From assembly GCA_029781975.1 (NCBI GenBank), contig JAKOVQ010000053.1, forward strand, positions 1 through 64,000: a stretch of DNA of 64,000 bases, read 5' to 3'. Positions 26,891 to 36,171 of this stretch are shown here, one piece after another (the first letter of the stretch is position 1; each line of letters opens with the position of its first letter). This DNA comes from Acidobacteriota bacterium (GTDB lineage: Bacteria; Acidobacteriota; Thermoanaerobaculia; UBA5066). The translations under genes were made by a program, and so were the position numbers. The notes under the pieces were generated by a model. That model made no database searches. It was not told the DNA's origin and saw only the letters and a list, made by a program, of their open reading frames with translations.

Positions 26891-29752
26891 CTACCTCGCG
26901 AAGACGTCGGCCACCGGGGTGATGCGGACCGCGTCCGGGCTGATCCCGAGCTTCCGGGAGCCGACGGCCGCGTCCTCGTCCAGGATCGGCCGGGGCTTGG
27001 GCGAATCGTACGTGATCGTCGTCGGCCCGTCAGCCAGGAGCGCCTTCCTCAGCCCCTCGGCGTCCTGGGTGATGAAGACGACCGAGAGGTCCCGGGCGGA
27101 GAGGTGGGCGCGGACCGCGCGGTTGACGTCCTCCCGGGTCAGCTTCGCGAGCCGATCGCGCAGGTACGAGGTGTATTCCCCGATGCCGTACCAGCGGGAG
27201 TCGAGGGCGTAGCCGAGCTGCTGCCCCTGGGTCGCGGTGAGGAGGCAGACGCTCTTCATCAGGTAGTCGCGGGAGGCCTGGAACTCGTCCTCCGTCATCC
27301 CCTCCTTCACGAGCCGGTCGACCGTGTCGAGGGCGAGCTTGAGCGCCATGATCCCGTTCGCCGGCACCACCGGCCGGATCCAGACCTCGAAGAGCTGCGC
27401 GCGCCGGGCGACGTTCGCGTCGGGGAAGAACTGGTACATCCCGCGCGGGAAGGCCTCGATGTAGGCGTAGTCGCCGTAGTTCATCCCGCGCGCCTCGCGG
27501 ATCCGCTGGTAGAGGCGCGCCATCGACGAGCGGTGCTCGCCGAGCCAGGCGCGGGCCACCGAGAGGGCCGCGAAGTCGGGGTGGGACCGGGTGACCGCGA
27601 TCGGGAGGCCGAGGGAGATCGCGGTGGCCCGCGTCGCCTTCTGGACGATCTCGACCTCCAGCCCCTTCGGCCGCCGGCCCGCGATCGCCGCGGGAGCGGG
27701 GAGGCCCGTCCCGTCCGGGAGGGCCGCCAGCTCGCGCCGGAGCCGCGTCACCATCGCCTCGGGTACGTCTCCGGAGAGGCCCACGGTCAGCGCGCCGCGC
27801 TCGTAGGCGGCCTTCAGGAAGCCCTTCACGTCGTCGAGGGTGATGGCGTCGATCCCGGCGACCGTCCCGAGCGCGGGGTGGCCGTAGGGCGTCCCGGCGA
27901 AGACGTTCGTCTGGAGCCGCTCCTTCCCCAGCTCCTCCTCGTTGTTCTCCCTGAGGTCCTGGACGAGGGCGTTCCTCTGCGCGTCCTTGATGCGCCGGAA
28001 GTCGTCTTCCCGGAGGCCCGGCCGGAGGAGCTGCGGGAGCACCGTGTCGAGGTACGGCTCCCAGTTGTCGCGGTGGACGCTGCCGGAGAAGACGGTCATC
28101 TCCTTGTCCACCTGGGCGTCGAAGCTCGCGGCCATCGGGAAGAGGGCCTTGCGGATCTCGTCGATCCTCATCTCCGACGAGCTCGCCTCGGCGACCATGG
28201 AGGCCGCGAGGGTGGCGAGCCCCTCCTTGCCGGCCGGGTCGTTCGCCGAGCCCGCCCGGAACAGGAGCTTGACCGCGATCTGCGGGACCTCGGAGCGCTG
28301 GAGGACGACGTCGAGCTTCGCCCCTTCGCCCTTCGGCGCCAGGGACGCCAGGGCCGGCACCTTCGCGATCGCGGCGGGCAGGGGGTCCTTCGAGAGGGTC
28401 GTCTGGACGAGGTTCGAGTCCGTGACCCAGCGGTCGGCCGCGGCCAGGAGGTCTCCAGGCGTCAGCGAGCCGGCGAGCCTGTAATAGGCGTTCAAGGTGT
28501 CGAACGAACGTTCGTGGCGAACGTACCGCGCCAGCGTTCCCGCGATCGCCTCGGTGTTGTCCAGGCTCCTCGCCAGGCCGTAGCGCGCGTTCGCCTGGGC
28601 GTCCGCGAGCCGCTTCGCCGGGATCGGCTGCGACCTCGCCGCCGCCACCGCGGCCAGGATGGCGTCCCGCACCGCCGGCGCGTCCTCGCCCTTCTTGAGC
28701 CGGGCGGCGACGGTCACGAGCCCGGGATCCGCCGAGGCCGGGAGGTACGTGAAGATCTGGTCGACCTTCTGATCGACGTCGACGAGCCGCTTGTAGAGGT
28801 CCGAGGTCGGCCCGAACGTCAGGTCGATGAGGAGGTCGAGCGAGGCGAAGTCCTTGTCGGTCGCGGAGAAGGCGGGCCCGTGGAAGGCGACGGCGACCCA
28901 CGGGAGCGTCGGCGTCTTCCAGTCGACGTGGGCCACGACCGGCCCCTTCGGCGCCGGCTCCTTCGGGATCCGGACCGTGTAGCTCCCGCGCTTCCAGGAG
29001 CCCCAGTACTTCTCGACCAGCGGGACGACCTTCGCCGGGTCGACGTCGCCGGCGACGATGACCGTCGTGTACTCGGGGCGGTACCAGCGGTCGAAGAACT
29101 GCCGCGAGTAGGCGAACTGCTCCGGCATCGCCTCGATGTCGCGGAGGAAGCCCATGGTGGTGTGCTTGTACGTGTGGACCTGGAACGCGGAGTCGCGCTG
29201 GGCTTCGAAGAGCTTGGAGATCGGGTTCGCGCTGTTCTTGTTGTACTCGCCGAGGACGGCGCGCGACTCGGTCTTGAACGCCGCCTCGGGGTACGAGAGG
29301 TTCTGGAACCGGTCGGCCTCGATCTCGAGGACCTTCTCGAGGTCCTCCTTCGCGAACGTCGTGTGGTAGTTGGTGTAGTCGTCCGTGGTGTAGGCGTTCT
29401 GCCGGGCCCCGGCTTTCGTCAGGATCGCCTGGTACGCGTCGGGCGGGTACGCCTTGGTCCCGCGGAACATCATGTGCTCGAAGAAGTGGGCGAAGCCGGA
29501 CTTGCCCGGCTCGACCTCGTTCCGCGAGCCGATCTGGACCGGGATCTGGAGCGAGACGATGTTCGGGAAGCCGGTCGGGACGACGATCACCTTCAGGCCG
29601 TTCGGGAGCGTGGTCTCGGTGGCCTTGAAGGGGAGGACGTCGGAGGCGCCCTCCTTCGCGGGCTCGGCCGACTCGGCCGCCGCGGCGGCGAGGGCCACGG
29701 CCAGGATCGGAACCGCGAGGACGAGCGAGCAGGGGGAGAGGTCTCTGGTCAT
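26891..29752 (-). CDS. M16 family zinc metalloprotease (two-domain, secreted)
   Basis: This 953-residue protein has two fused M16 halves, like PqqL or pitrilysin-type enzymes. A signal peptide (VLAVPILAVALAAAAAESA, cleavage near residue 28) precedes the active first half with the inverted motif HFFEH (H89, E92, H93) and a downstream Glu in ESRAVLGEYNKN. The second half (from about residue 490, LFRAGSANDPAGKEGLATLA) lacks the zinc motif, as expected. It should degrade peptides in the periplasm or outside the cell. The 910-base region upstream contains element copies B and C, so its promoter is unclear. Confidence 0.93.
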   Translation of the reverse strand: MTRDLSPCSLVLAVPILAVALAAAAAESAEPAKEGASDVLPFKATETTLPNGLKVIVVPTGFPNIVSLQIPVQIGSRNEVEPGKSGFAHFFEHMMFRGTKAYPPDAYQAILTKAGARQNAYTTDDYTNYHTTFAKEDLEKVLEIEADRFQNLSYPEAAFKTESRAVLGEYNKNSANPISKLFEAQRDSAFQVHTYKHTTMGFLRDIEAMPEQFAYSRQFFDRWYRPEYTTVIVAGDVDPAKVVPLVEKYWGSWKRGSYTVRIPKEPAPKGPVVAHVDWKTPTLPWVAVAFHGPAFSATDKDFASLDLLIDLTFGPTSDLYKRLVDVDQKVDQIFTYLPASADPGLVTVAARLKKGEDAPAVRDAILAAVAAARSQPIPAKRLADAQANARYGLARSLDNTEAIAGTLARYVRHERSFDTLNAYYRLAGSLTPGDLLAAADRWVTDSNLVQTTLSKDPLPAAIAKVPALASLAPKGEGAKLDVVLQRSEVPQIAVKLLFRAGSANDPAGKEGLATLAASMVAEASSSEMRIDEIRKALFPMAASFDAQVDKEMTVFSGSVHRDNWEPYLDTVLPQLLRPGLREDDFRRIKDAQRNALVQDLRENNEEELGKERLQTNVFAGTPYGHPALGTVAGIDAITLDDVKGFLKAAYERGALTVGLSGDVPEAMVTRLRRELAALPDGTGLPAPAAIAGRRPKGLEVEIVQKATRATAISLGLPIAVTRSHPDFAALSVARAWLGEHRSSMARLYQRIREARGMNYGDYAYIEAFPRGMYQFFPDANVARRAQLFEVWIRPVVPANGIMALKLALDTVDRLVKEGMTEDEFQASRDYLMKSVCLLTATQGQQLGYALDSRWYGIGEYTSYLRDRLAKLTREDVNRAVRAHLSARDLSVVFITQDAEGLRKALLADGPTTITYDSPKPRPILDEDAAVGSRKLGISPDAVRITPVADVFAR

Positions 29753-29860
29753 CTTTCTCCTGGGGCGGGCGCGCCCGGCGCCCGCGGGGCGTGATGGCCC
29801 GGGAACGATACTCCAGCCTTTCGGGCCGTCGGGGTGCGACCTCGTGACTCCCTGCGAAGT

Positions 29861-30103
29861 CCGTGCGAGCGTGGGGGGCGGGAGTCGAAGGCCCTCACGC
29901 GGTCCGCTGCGCGCGGGCCACCCGCTTTCGCCCGGCGGCGCGACCCCTCCGGGGCGGGCCTGAACTCCTCGCTCCGCTCGTCAGACAGCTGGCCCGCCTG
30001 ATCCTGCGGGGCCGCGCCGGCGGGCGAGCGGGTCCCGGCCCGTGCTCGGACGGACTCGCGCGAGGGCCTTCGCCTCCCGCCTTCGCGCCCTCCGGGCGCG
30101 AAG
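29861..30103 (-). repeat. Dispersed structured element, copy B (inverted)
   Basis: This 243-bp copy lies on the minus strand, 109 bases upstream of the M16 protease start. Its 5' hairpin is CTTCGCGCCC / GGGCGCGAAG with loop GGA (30081-30103). Its basal stem GGCCCTCGCGCG / CGCGTGAGGGCC differs from copies A and C at several pairs, and the pairing is kept. The tip stem is GGCGGGCC / GGCCCGCC around a 6-base-longer version of the conserved loop (CTGTCTGACGAGCGGAGCGA). The rest of 29753-30410 outside the copy is non-coding. Confidence 0.8.
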
Positions 30104-30273
30104 AGACGGGGCGGCGCCGGAGGCGCTGCGAAGGTCTTGTATCTCGTGAGGCGGAGCCCGTGCTCGAGGGGGCATTGCCCCGAAAGCGTGGGGGCCGCGG
30201 GTGCTCGAAGTCGCATCTGTCGCCGTCCCCCGCAGAGCTCGAACAGGTGGTCTTCCGCAGATCGCAGTTCACA

Positions 30274-30298
30274 GATCACGGATCACAGACCTGACCCC
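30274..30298 (+). repeat. 25-bp repeat identical to 11935-11959
   Basis: This exact 25-bp match (ending ACAGACCTGACCCC) to the sequence after copy A lies here between copies B and C. Its position relative to the nearest structured element differs from that at copy A, so it may be a separate element or the relic of an end of a larger mobile unit. Confidence 0.7.
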
Positions 30299-30410
30299 AA
30301 GTCCGGGATCCCAAGTCCGCGAAACGAGGATCCATGCGGTCAGAGTCGAGGCGATGGCCAGCTCGCTTCGGTAAAGGGAGGAAGCTTGCCCCTGGAGAAT
30401 TGAGGATTTC

Positions 30411-30648
30411 GTCGCGCCCGGGGGGCGCGACGGGCGGGCGGCGGATGCCCCTGCGCGCGTCCGTCCGAGCACGGGCCGGGACCCGCTCGCCCGGGGGCGC
30501 GCCGGGAGCGGGATCAGCGCGGCAACTGTCTGAGCGAAGCGAGTTTTGCCGCGCCCCGCGGACGGCGCGCCGCCGGGCGCAAGCGGGTGGCCCGCGCGCA
30601 GCGGACCGCGCGGGGGCGTCCGTCGCCCGCCCCCCGGTGCTCGCACGG
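30411..30648 (+). repeat. Dispersed structured element, copy C
   Basis: At 238 bp it is the same length as copy A and lies in the same orientation. It ends 15 bases from the stop of the molybdopterin oxidoreductase gene, on that gene's downstream side. The 5' hairpin is GTCGCGCCC / GGGCGCGAC with loop GGG (30411-30431). The tip stem GCGCGGCAA / TTGCCGCGC (30517-30554) differs in sequence from that of copy A yet pairs perfectly around the identical 20-base loop (30526-30545). One base in the basal stem is unpaired in all copies (A in A and B, C here). Confidence 0.82.
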
Positions 30649-30662
30649 TCAGGAGCGTTCGC

Positions 30663-32615
30663 TCAGTCTGGGGACGCGACGATCCGCACGCGGCAGTCCT
30701 GGTACGCCGCTCCTTCGCCCGCATCGGTCGTGCGGGCCCTCACCAGGACGTTCGCGCAGGTCCCGGAGTCGTAGTGGCCCCCCTTCGGGACGATGACGAC
30801 GTCGCGGCGCTGGAGGGGGTCGAGCTTCAGGCGCGCCCGCATCCGGCCGACCTCGCTCTCCAGGACGACGAGGGCGCCGTCGGCCAGGCCCGGCGCGGCG
30901 TCGGGATGACAGGTCGCCTCGGCGACGTCGGGCGGCGTGCCGGCCCACTGGGAGCTCTGGGCCCGTTCGGTCGAGTTGGAGAAGAGCCAGAGCGGGTAGC
31001 CGGGTTCGTCGTCGGGGGGAAGGGGGAGCTCCGTCAGGAGCCGCATCTTCCCCGACGGGGTCGGGAACCGGTTGCCGGCGAAGAGGAGCTCGGGGGCGAG
31101 CGGATTGCGGACCGACTCGCGCTCGAGCCGCTCGACGGTCAGGCCGAGGGGCTCGATGCGGGAGAGGAGGCGGCGCTTCCAGTCGCGGGCGCTCCCCGCG
31201 AGCCTCGGGGCGAGGGCGGATTCGGAGCCGGCTCCGGAGCGAGCGTCGATCTCGGCGGCCAGGGCCTGGACGATCTCGAGGTCGCTCCTCACCTCCGGCG
31301 GGCGCTCCACGACAGGGACCGACGCGCCGAGCCAGTGGTTGCCGTACGCGCCGAGGAGGTCGTCGTCCTCCACGAGGGTCGTCGTCGGGAGGACGAGGTG
31401 CGCGCGGCGCGCCGTGTCGGTGAGGAACGAGTCGACGACGACGACGAGCTCGCGCGTCTCGAGGGCGCGAGCCACGGTGGCGGAGTCGGGGAGCATCGCC
31501 ACGGGGTTCCCCGCCGTCACCCAGACGGCGCGAATGGCGGGATTCGTCGCTTCGAGGATCTCGCGGCCGAGGAGGGGCTCGCTGAGCGTCCGGGCGGATG
31601 CCTTGCGGAGGAAGGAGGTGTCGAACGCGCCGCGCCGCTTGAAGTAGAAGCTGACGCCGCCGCCCGGGATGCCGAGGTTCCCGGAGAGCGCGCCGAGGGC
31701 GTCGAGGGCGCGGACGATCGCCGAGCCGTTCGTCCGGCGGCCCATTCCCCAGCCGACCTGGATGTTGCAGGGGCGGTCGGAGAGGGTCGACGCGAGGAGC
31801 TCGACGGCGGGCTCGTCGACGTCCGCCTCGCGCGCCCAGCCCGCGACACCCTTGGAGAGGGCGAGCGCGCGGAAGGTCTCGAAGCCCTCGGTGGCGGACG
31901 GGGCGGCGGGGACCACGCGGCCGGTCTCGAAGAGCCGGGCGGCGACGGCGAGGGCGAGGGCCAGGTCGCCGCCGGGGCGGGGCGTCAGGACCGCGTCGGC
32001 GAGCGACGCGGTCTTGTGGTGGACCGGGTCGATCAGGACGATCCGGGCGCCGCGGGCGCGGGCCTCCTTCAGGAGCGGGAGGAGGTGGACGTTCGAGACG
32101 AACGGGTTCTTCCCCCAGAGGAGGATGCCGCGGGAATTTCGCAGGTCGAAGAGATCGTGCGACTCCTCGTCCCCGAAGTCGGTCTCCTGAGCCGCGTCGC
32201 CCGCCCCCGAGCAGATGTCGCCCCGCTTGAGGGTGACGGGGCCCAGCAGCTCGAAGAAGAGGTCGACGACGTACTTGAGGAGGCCGAGCGAGCCCCCCGA
32301 GCGGTAGTGGAGGATCGCCGCCGGGCCCGAGTCGGCCCGGATGGAGAGGAGACGGTCCGCCGCGAAGGCGAGCGCCTCGGTCCACGAGACCGGTCGCAGG
32401 GCGCCGTCCACTCTGAGGAGGGGTGCCGTGAGGCGGGCCGGGTCGTTCTGCCGGGCCGGGAACTGCGTCGTCCGCGAGCAGAGGAAGCCGCGGGTCACCG
32501 GATGGTCGGGGTCCCCGCCGAGCCGGACGAGGCGGCCGTCCTCGACGGTGGCGACGAGGCCGCAGGCGTCCGGGCAGTCCCGGTTGCAGACGGTGCGGAG
32601 GCGAGCGGTGGACAT
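30663..32615 (-). CDS. Molybdopterin-dependent oxidoreductase (DMSO reductase family)
   Basis: The 650-residue protein is a cytoplasmic-looking member with no Tat signal. The N-terminal [4Fe-4S] motif is CNRDCPDAC ... FLCSR (residues 9-47). The molybdopterin domain follows (KRGDICSGAGDAAQ, GILLWGKNPFVSNVH, VLIDPVHHKTASLADAVLTP). A C-terminal dinucleotide-binding domain (LWLFSNSTERAQSSQW ... VVLESEVGRMRARLKL) completes the fold. It resembles anaerobic dehydrogenases annotated as formate dehydrogenase- or thiosulfate reductase-like, and the substrate cannot be read. It is divergent from the hydrogenase operon and shares its 269-base upstream region. Confidence 0.88.
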   Translation of the reverse strand: MSTARLRTVCNRDCPDACGLVATVEDGRLVRLGGDPDHPVTRGFLCSRTTQFPARQNDPARLTAPLLRVDGALRPVSWTEALAFAADRLLSIRADSGPAAILHYRSGGSLGLLKYVVDLFFELLGPVTLKRGDICSGAGDAAQETDFGDEESHDLFDLRNSRGILLWGKNPFVSNVHLLPLLKEARARGARIVLIDPVHHKTASLADAVLTPRPGGDLALALAVAARLFETGRVVPAAPSATEGFETFRALALSKGVAGWAREADVDEPAVELLASTLSDRPCNIQVGWGMGRRTNGSAIVRALDALGALSGNLGIPGGGVSFYFKRRGAFDTSFLRKASARTLSEPLLGREILEATNPAIRAVWVTAGNPVAMLPDSATVARALETRELVVVVDSFLTDTARRAHLVLPTTTLVEDDDLLGAYGNHWLGASVPVVERPPEVRSDLEIVQALAAEIDARSGAGSESALAPRLAGSARDWKRRLLSRIEPLGLTVERLERESVRNPLAPELLFAGNRFPTPSGKMRLLTELPLPPDDEPGYPLWLFSNSTERAQSSQWAGTPPDVAEATCHPDAAPGLADGALVVLESEVGRMRARLKLDPLQRRDVVIVPKGGHYDSGTCANVLVRARTTDAGEGAAYQDCRVRIVASPD

Positions 32616-32838
32616 GGGACGGATGGTAGGGGGTCCGGCGGGCCGGCGCGTAATCGGCGGGGAGGCGGACGTCGGGCGGCGGCCGAGACACAGTCTCCGG
32701 CTTCCTGATCACTTTTGATGAGGCGGCATCACGTCGCCGGGCACGGATTTAATGCGTTCGGACGATGGTGGTCGGGGAGGAGCGGCCCGCAGACTTCTCC
32801 GACATAACGGGGCCGGACGTCGTCGATCTGCGTAAACG

Positions 32839-32854
32839 CGGATCTTTCGTTGCA
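32839..32854 (+). promoter_or_regulatory. Sigma-54-like promoter of the hydrogenase operon
   Basis: CGGATCTTTCGTTGCA contains GG and GC elements with the required 10-base spacing and a perfect TTGCA -12 box; the -24 box (CGGATC for TGGCAC) is weaker. Transcription would begin near 32865, 20 bases before the first ATG. Uptake hydrogenase operons in Proteobacteria are often sigma-54 dependent, but the match here rests on pattern only. Confidence 0.45.
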
Positions 32855-32884
32855 TAGACCGGCGGCCGACCCGCGGAGGTGGAC

Positions 32885-34024
32885 ATGGAGAACGGAACGG
32901 TTTCCGGGTGGGACGGTCCGGCGGGCTCCTCCGGGGTCGACCGGCGGGACTTCGTCCGCATGTGCACCCTGGCCGCCGCCAGCGTCGGCATCGGGGCGTC
33001 GATGGCCGAGCGGATGGCCGAAGCCGCGGTCGCGCGGAAGCTGAAGCCGTCGGTCATCTGGCTCCACTTCCAGGAGTGCACCGGGTGTACCGAGTCGCTC
33101 CTGAGGACGTCGCACCCTGCGCTCGCCGAGCTCATCCTCGACCTCGTCTCCCTCGACTACCACGAGACCCTCTTCGCCGCCGCGGGCCACCAGGCCGAGG
33201 ACGCGCTGAAGAAGGCGATGAAGGAGAACGAGGGGAAGTACGTCTGCGTCATCGAAGGGGCGATCCCCGAGAAGGACGGCGGGATCTACTGCAAGATCGG
33301 CGACAGGACGGCCGTGGACATCGTCAACGACGTCGCGGGGAAGGCCGGCGCGATCATCGCCATCGGCTCCTGCGCCTCCTGGGGAGGGATCCCGTCCGCC
33401 GACCCGAACCCCACCGGGGCGGCCGGCGCGCCGATGGTCCTGAAGGGGAAGACGGTCGTCACCATCCCCGGCTGCCCGGCGAACCCGTACAACTTCCTCG
33501 GGACCGTCCTCCAGTACGTCACCTTCGGGACCCTGCCCGACCTGGACGACAAGGCGCGCCCCAGGTTCGCCTACGGGCGGACCATCCACGAGCACTGCCC
33601 CCGCCGGGCCCACTTCGACGCGGGCCGGTTCGTCCAGAAGTTCGGCGACGAGGCCCACCGGCTCGGCTACTGCCTCTACAAGACGGGCTGCAAGGGGCCG
33701 GCGACCCACGCGAACTGCTCGGTCCAGCACTTCGGCGAGGTCCAGGACGCCTGGCCCATCGGGATCGGGCACCCCTGCTTCGGGTGCACCGAGAAGACCC
33801 TCGCTTTCCGGGCGCCGCTCCACAGCACCGTGGACATCGAGCGCCCGACGCCGCCCGACTTCTACCCGCCGATCAAGGCGGAGCACGGGTTCGTCAGCCC
33901 GGTCGCCACCGGCGTCGCGGGCGTGATCGCGGGGGCCCTCCTCGGAGCGGGCTTCATGGCCAGCAAGAAGCTGGGCGCGGGGGAGCCGGCCGAGCCGGGC
34001 CCCGGCGCCAAGAAGGAGGGCTGA
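32885..34024 (+). CDS. hybO: [NiFe] hydrogenase small subunit (group 1, Tat-exported)
   Basis: The 379-residue small subunit carries the Fe-S relay of a periplasmic uptake hydrogenase. A Tat signal (RRDFVRM, then a hydrophobic stretch) occupies residues 20-50. Proximal-cluster ligands lie in ECTGCTESLLR, GSCASWGG and PGCPANP; distal and medial ligands lie in EHCPRRAHF, CLYKTGCKG, NCSVQHFG and HPCFGCTEK. A C-terminal membrane helix (VAGVIAGALLGAGFM) anchors it. I chose the ATG at 32885 because GGAGG (32875-32879) is correctly spaced from it, rather than a GTG six bases earlier. The order small subunit-HybA-HybB-large subunit matches Hyb-type group 1 enzymes. Confidence 0.95.
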   Translation: MENGTVSGWDGPAGSSGVDRRDFVRMCTLAAASVGIGASMAERMAEAAVARKLKPSVIWLHFQECTGCTESLLRTSHPALAELILDLVSLDYHETLFAAAGHQAEDALKKAMKENEGKYVCVIEGAIPEKDGGIYCKIGDRTAVDIVNDVAGKAGAIIAIGSCASWGGIPSADPNPTGAAGAPMVLKGKTVVTIPGCPANPYNFLGTVLQYVTFGTLPDLDDKARPRFAYGRTIHEHCPRRAHFDAGRFVQKFGDEAHRLGYCLYKTGCKGPATHANCSVQHFGEVQDAWPIGIGHPCFGCTEKTLAFRAPLHSTVDIERPTPPDFYPPIKAEHGFVSPVATGVAGVIAGALLGAGFMASKKLGAGEPAEPGPGAKKEG

Positions 34025-34026
34025 CG

Positions 34027-34959
34027 ATGCCCGCCGACCGCCGCGCCGTCCTGAAGGGGCTCGCGGCCGGTGCCGCCGTCGCGGCCGTCGGGGCGAGCGG
34101 AACGGCCGACGCCCGGGTGCGGAAGACGGCCCCGGCGGACGCCGTCGGGATGCTCTACGACTCCTCCCTCTGCATCGGCTGCAAGGCGTGCGTCGTCGCG
34201 TGCCGGGAGGCCAACGACAAGCCGCCGGACACGAGGCTCTCCGGCGGGCTCTGGGACATGCCCGACGACCTGAACGGCCAGACGAAGAACGTCATCAAGC
34301 TCTACGAGGACCCCGGCTCGGCCGAGAGGTCGTACGTGAAGGCGCAGTGCATGCACTGCGTCGACCCGGCGTGCGTGGGGGCCTGCATGATCGGAGCCCT
34401 GCAGAAGCGGGAGCACGGGATCGTCACCTACGACCCGTTCTACTGCTCGGGCTGCCGGTATTGCCAGATGGCCTGCCCGTTCGAGATCCCGAAGTTCGAG
34501 TGGTCGAAGCTCGCGCCGAAGATCGTCAAGTGCGAGCTCTGCAACCACCGGATCGCCAAGGGGCAGATCCCGGGCTGCTGCGAGGTCTGCCCGCGCCACG
34601 CCGTCATCTACGGCAAGCGCGACGAGCTCCTCGCCGAGGCCAAGCGCCGGATCGCGGAGAACCCGAGGAAGTACAAGGGGTATCGCAAGGGCGACCCGCC
34701 CCGCGTCTACGGGGAGACGGAGGGGGGCGGGACGCAGGTCTTCTACCTCTCCCACGTCCCGTTCGAGAAGCTCGGCCTCCCCGACCTCTCCGCCGAGCCC
34801 GTCCCGGAGGTCGCCCAGACCGTCCAGCACGGGATCTACCAGGGGGCCGTGGCGCCGGTGGCGCTCTACGCGGTCCTCGGCGCCGTGATCCTCCGGAACC
34901 GGAAGAAGGAGAAGGAGGCGGGAAGGAAGGGCGGGTCGACGCCGGGAGGTGAGGCGTGA
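34027..34959 (+). CDS. hybA: Hydrogenase Fe-S subunit HybA
   Basis: The 310-residue periplasmic ferredoxin passes electrons between the hydrogenase small subunit and HybB. The N-terminus is Tat-like (DRRAVLKGLAAGAAVAAVGA). Four cluster motifs follow: CIGCKACVVACRE, CMHCVDPACVGACM, CSGCRYCQMACPF and CELCNHR ... CCEVCP. A C-terminal membrane helix (AVAPVALYAVLGAVIL) is present as in HybA. It starts 2 bases after hybO, and its end overlaps hybB (GTGA). Confidence 0.94.
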   Translation: MPADRRAVLKGLAAGAAVAAVGASGTADARVRKTAPADAVGMLYDSSLCIGCKACVVACREANDKPPDTRLSGGLWDMPDDLNGQTKNVIKLYEDPGSAERSYVKAQCMHCVDPACVGACMIGALQKREHGIVTYDPFYCSGCRYCQMACPFEIPKFEWSKLAPKIVKCELCNHRIAKGQIPGCCEVCPRHAVIYGKRDELLAEAKRRIAENPRKYKGYRKGDPPRVYGETEGGGTQVFYLSHVPFEKLGLPDLSAEPVPEVAQTVQHGIYQGAVAPVALYAVLGAVILRNRKKEKEAGRKGGSTPGGEA

Positions 34960-36161
34960 GCGGCCCCGGGTACGTCCACGAGCCGGTCGGAGGGCCGCTC
35001 TGGACGAAGCCGTTCCGGATCGTCGCGCTCGTCTTCCTGTTCGGCGCGATCTTCTTCGTCTACCGCTTCGCCGCGGGCCTCGGCGCCTCGACCGCCCTGA
35101 ACGACGGGTACCCGTGGGGCATCTGGATCGCCTTCGACGTCGTCACCGGGACGGCGCTCGGGTGCGGCGGCTATGCCGTGGCGATCCTGGTCTACGTCCT
35201 GAACAAGGGGAAGTACCACCCCCTCGTCCGGCCCGCGCTCCTCACGAGCGCCCTCGGCTACACGATGGCCGCGGTGGCCATCCACATGGACGTCGGGAGG
35301 CCGTGGCTCCTCTGGAGGGTCCCGGTCTTCTTCTGGCACTGGAACCTCAACTCGGCCCTCCTCGAGGTGGCGCTCTGCGTCATGACCTACATCCTGGTCC
35401 TCTGGCTCGAGGTCTCGCCGGCGTTCACGGAGCGGTGGCGGAACGGGCCGGACGGCCTGCTGAAGTCCGTGTCCGGCGTCCTCCACCCGCTGGTCGAGCG
35501 GTTCCTGCCGTTCATCGTCGCGGCGGGGCTCCTCCTCCCGACGATGCACCAGTCGTCGCTCGGGACGGTCATGCTCCTGACGGGGCCGAAGCTCCACCCG
35601 CTCTGGAACACCCCGTTCCTGCCGCTCCTCTTCCTCGTCTCCTGCATCGGGATGGGCTACGCGGTGGTCGTCTTCGAGTCGACCCTCGCGACCGCCATCC
35701 TGAAGCGGGAGCGCGAGACGGGGATGCTCGCCGACCTGGCCTGGGCCATGGTCCCGATCCTCGCCGGCTTCACCGCCTTCCGCGTCGCCGACCTGGCGCT
35801 CCGCGGCCGCGTCGGCGCGATGTTCGCGCTCGACCTCTACTCCGTGATGTTCCTCGTCGAGACGGCCCTCTTCCTCGCGCCGGTCGCGATGCTCGCCTCC
35901 GAGAAGGCGCGGCGCGACCCGGGGAACCTCTTCCGGGCCGCGATGGTCATGCTCCTGGCGGGGACGGTCTACCGCTTCGACGCGTACATCGTCGCCTTCC
36001 GTCCCGGGGAGCGGTTCTCCTACTTCCCGAGCTTCGCGGAGATCATGGTCTCGGTCGGCGTCGTCGCGCTCGAGATCCTCGCGTACGTCGTCATCGTGAA
36101 GAACTTCCCGATCCTCTCGAGGACCGTCCCGCCCGCGGGCGCGGCGGCCTCTCGCGCCTAG
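34956..36161 (+). CDS. hybB: Hydrogenase membrane subunit HybB (NrfD family)
   Basis: This 401-residue integral membrane protein of about ten helices exchanges electrons with the quinone pool. Recognisable features are the loops YPWGIWIAFDVVTGTALGCG, VPVFFWHWNLNSALLEVALC and LLPTMHQSSLGTVMLLTG and the terminal segment EIMVSVGVVALEILAYVVIV. The GTG start at 34956 overlaps the hybA stop. Its closest relative in this window is the NrfD half of the cytochrome fusion at 21267, suggesting two parallel quinone-linked modules. Confidence 0.94.
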   Translation: MSGPGYVHEPVGGPLWTKPFRIVALVFLFGAIFFVYRFAAGLGASTALNDGYPWGIWIAFDVVTGTALGCGGYAVAILVYVLNKGKYHPLVRPALLTSALGYTMAAVAIHMDVGRPWLLWRVPVFFWHWNLNSALLEVALCVMTYILVLWLEVSPAFTERWRNGPDGLLKSVSGVLHPLVERFLPFIVAAGLLLPTMHQSSLGTVMLLTGPKLHPLWNTPFLPLLFLVSCIGMGYAVVVFESTLATAILKRERETGMLADLAWAMVPILAGFTAFRVADLALRGRVGAMFALDLYSVMFLVETALFLAPVAMLASEKARRDPGNLFRAAMVMLLAGTVYRFDAYIVAFRPGERFSYFPSFAEIMVSVGVVALEILAYVVIVKNFPILSRTVPPAGAAASRA

Positions 36162-36171
36162 GGGGGAGCGA

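Noticed and set aside
30334-30796. Proteins encoded by the structured repeats
   Set aside because: The frames are open in all copies but the stem changes are compensatory, and the predicted peptides are low-complexity Arg/Ala/Pro. The coding view is kept as an alternative in the finding on copies A, B and C.
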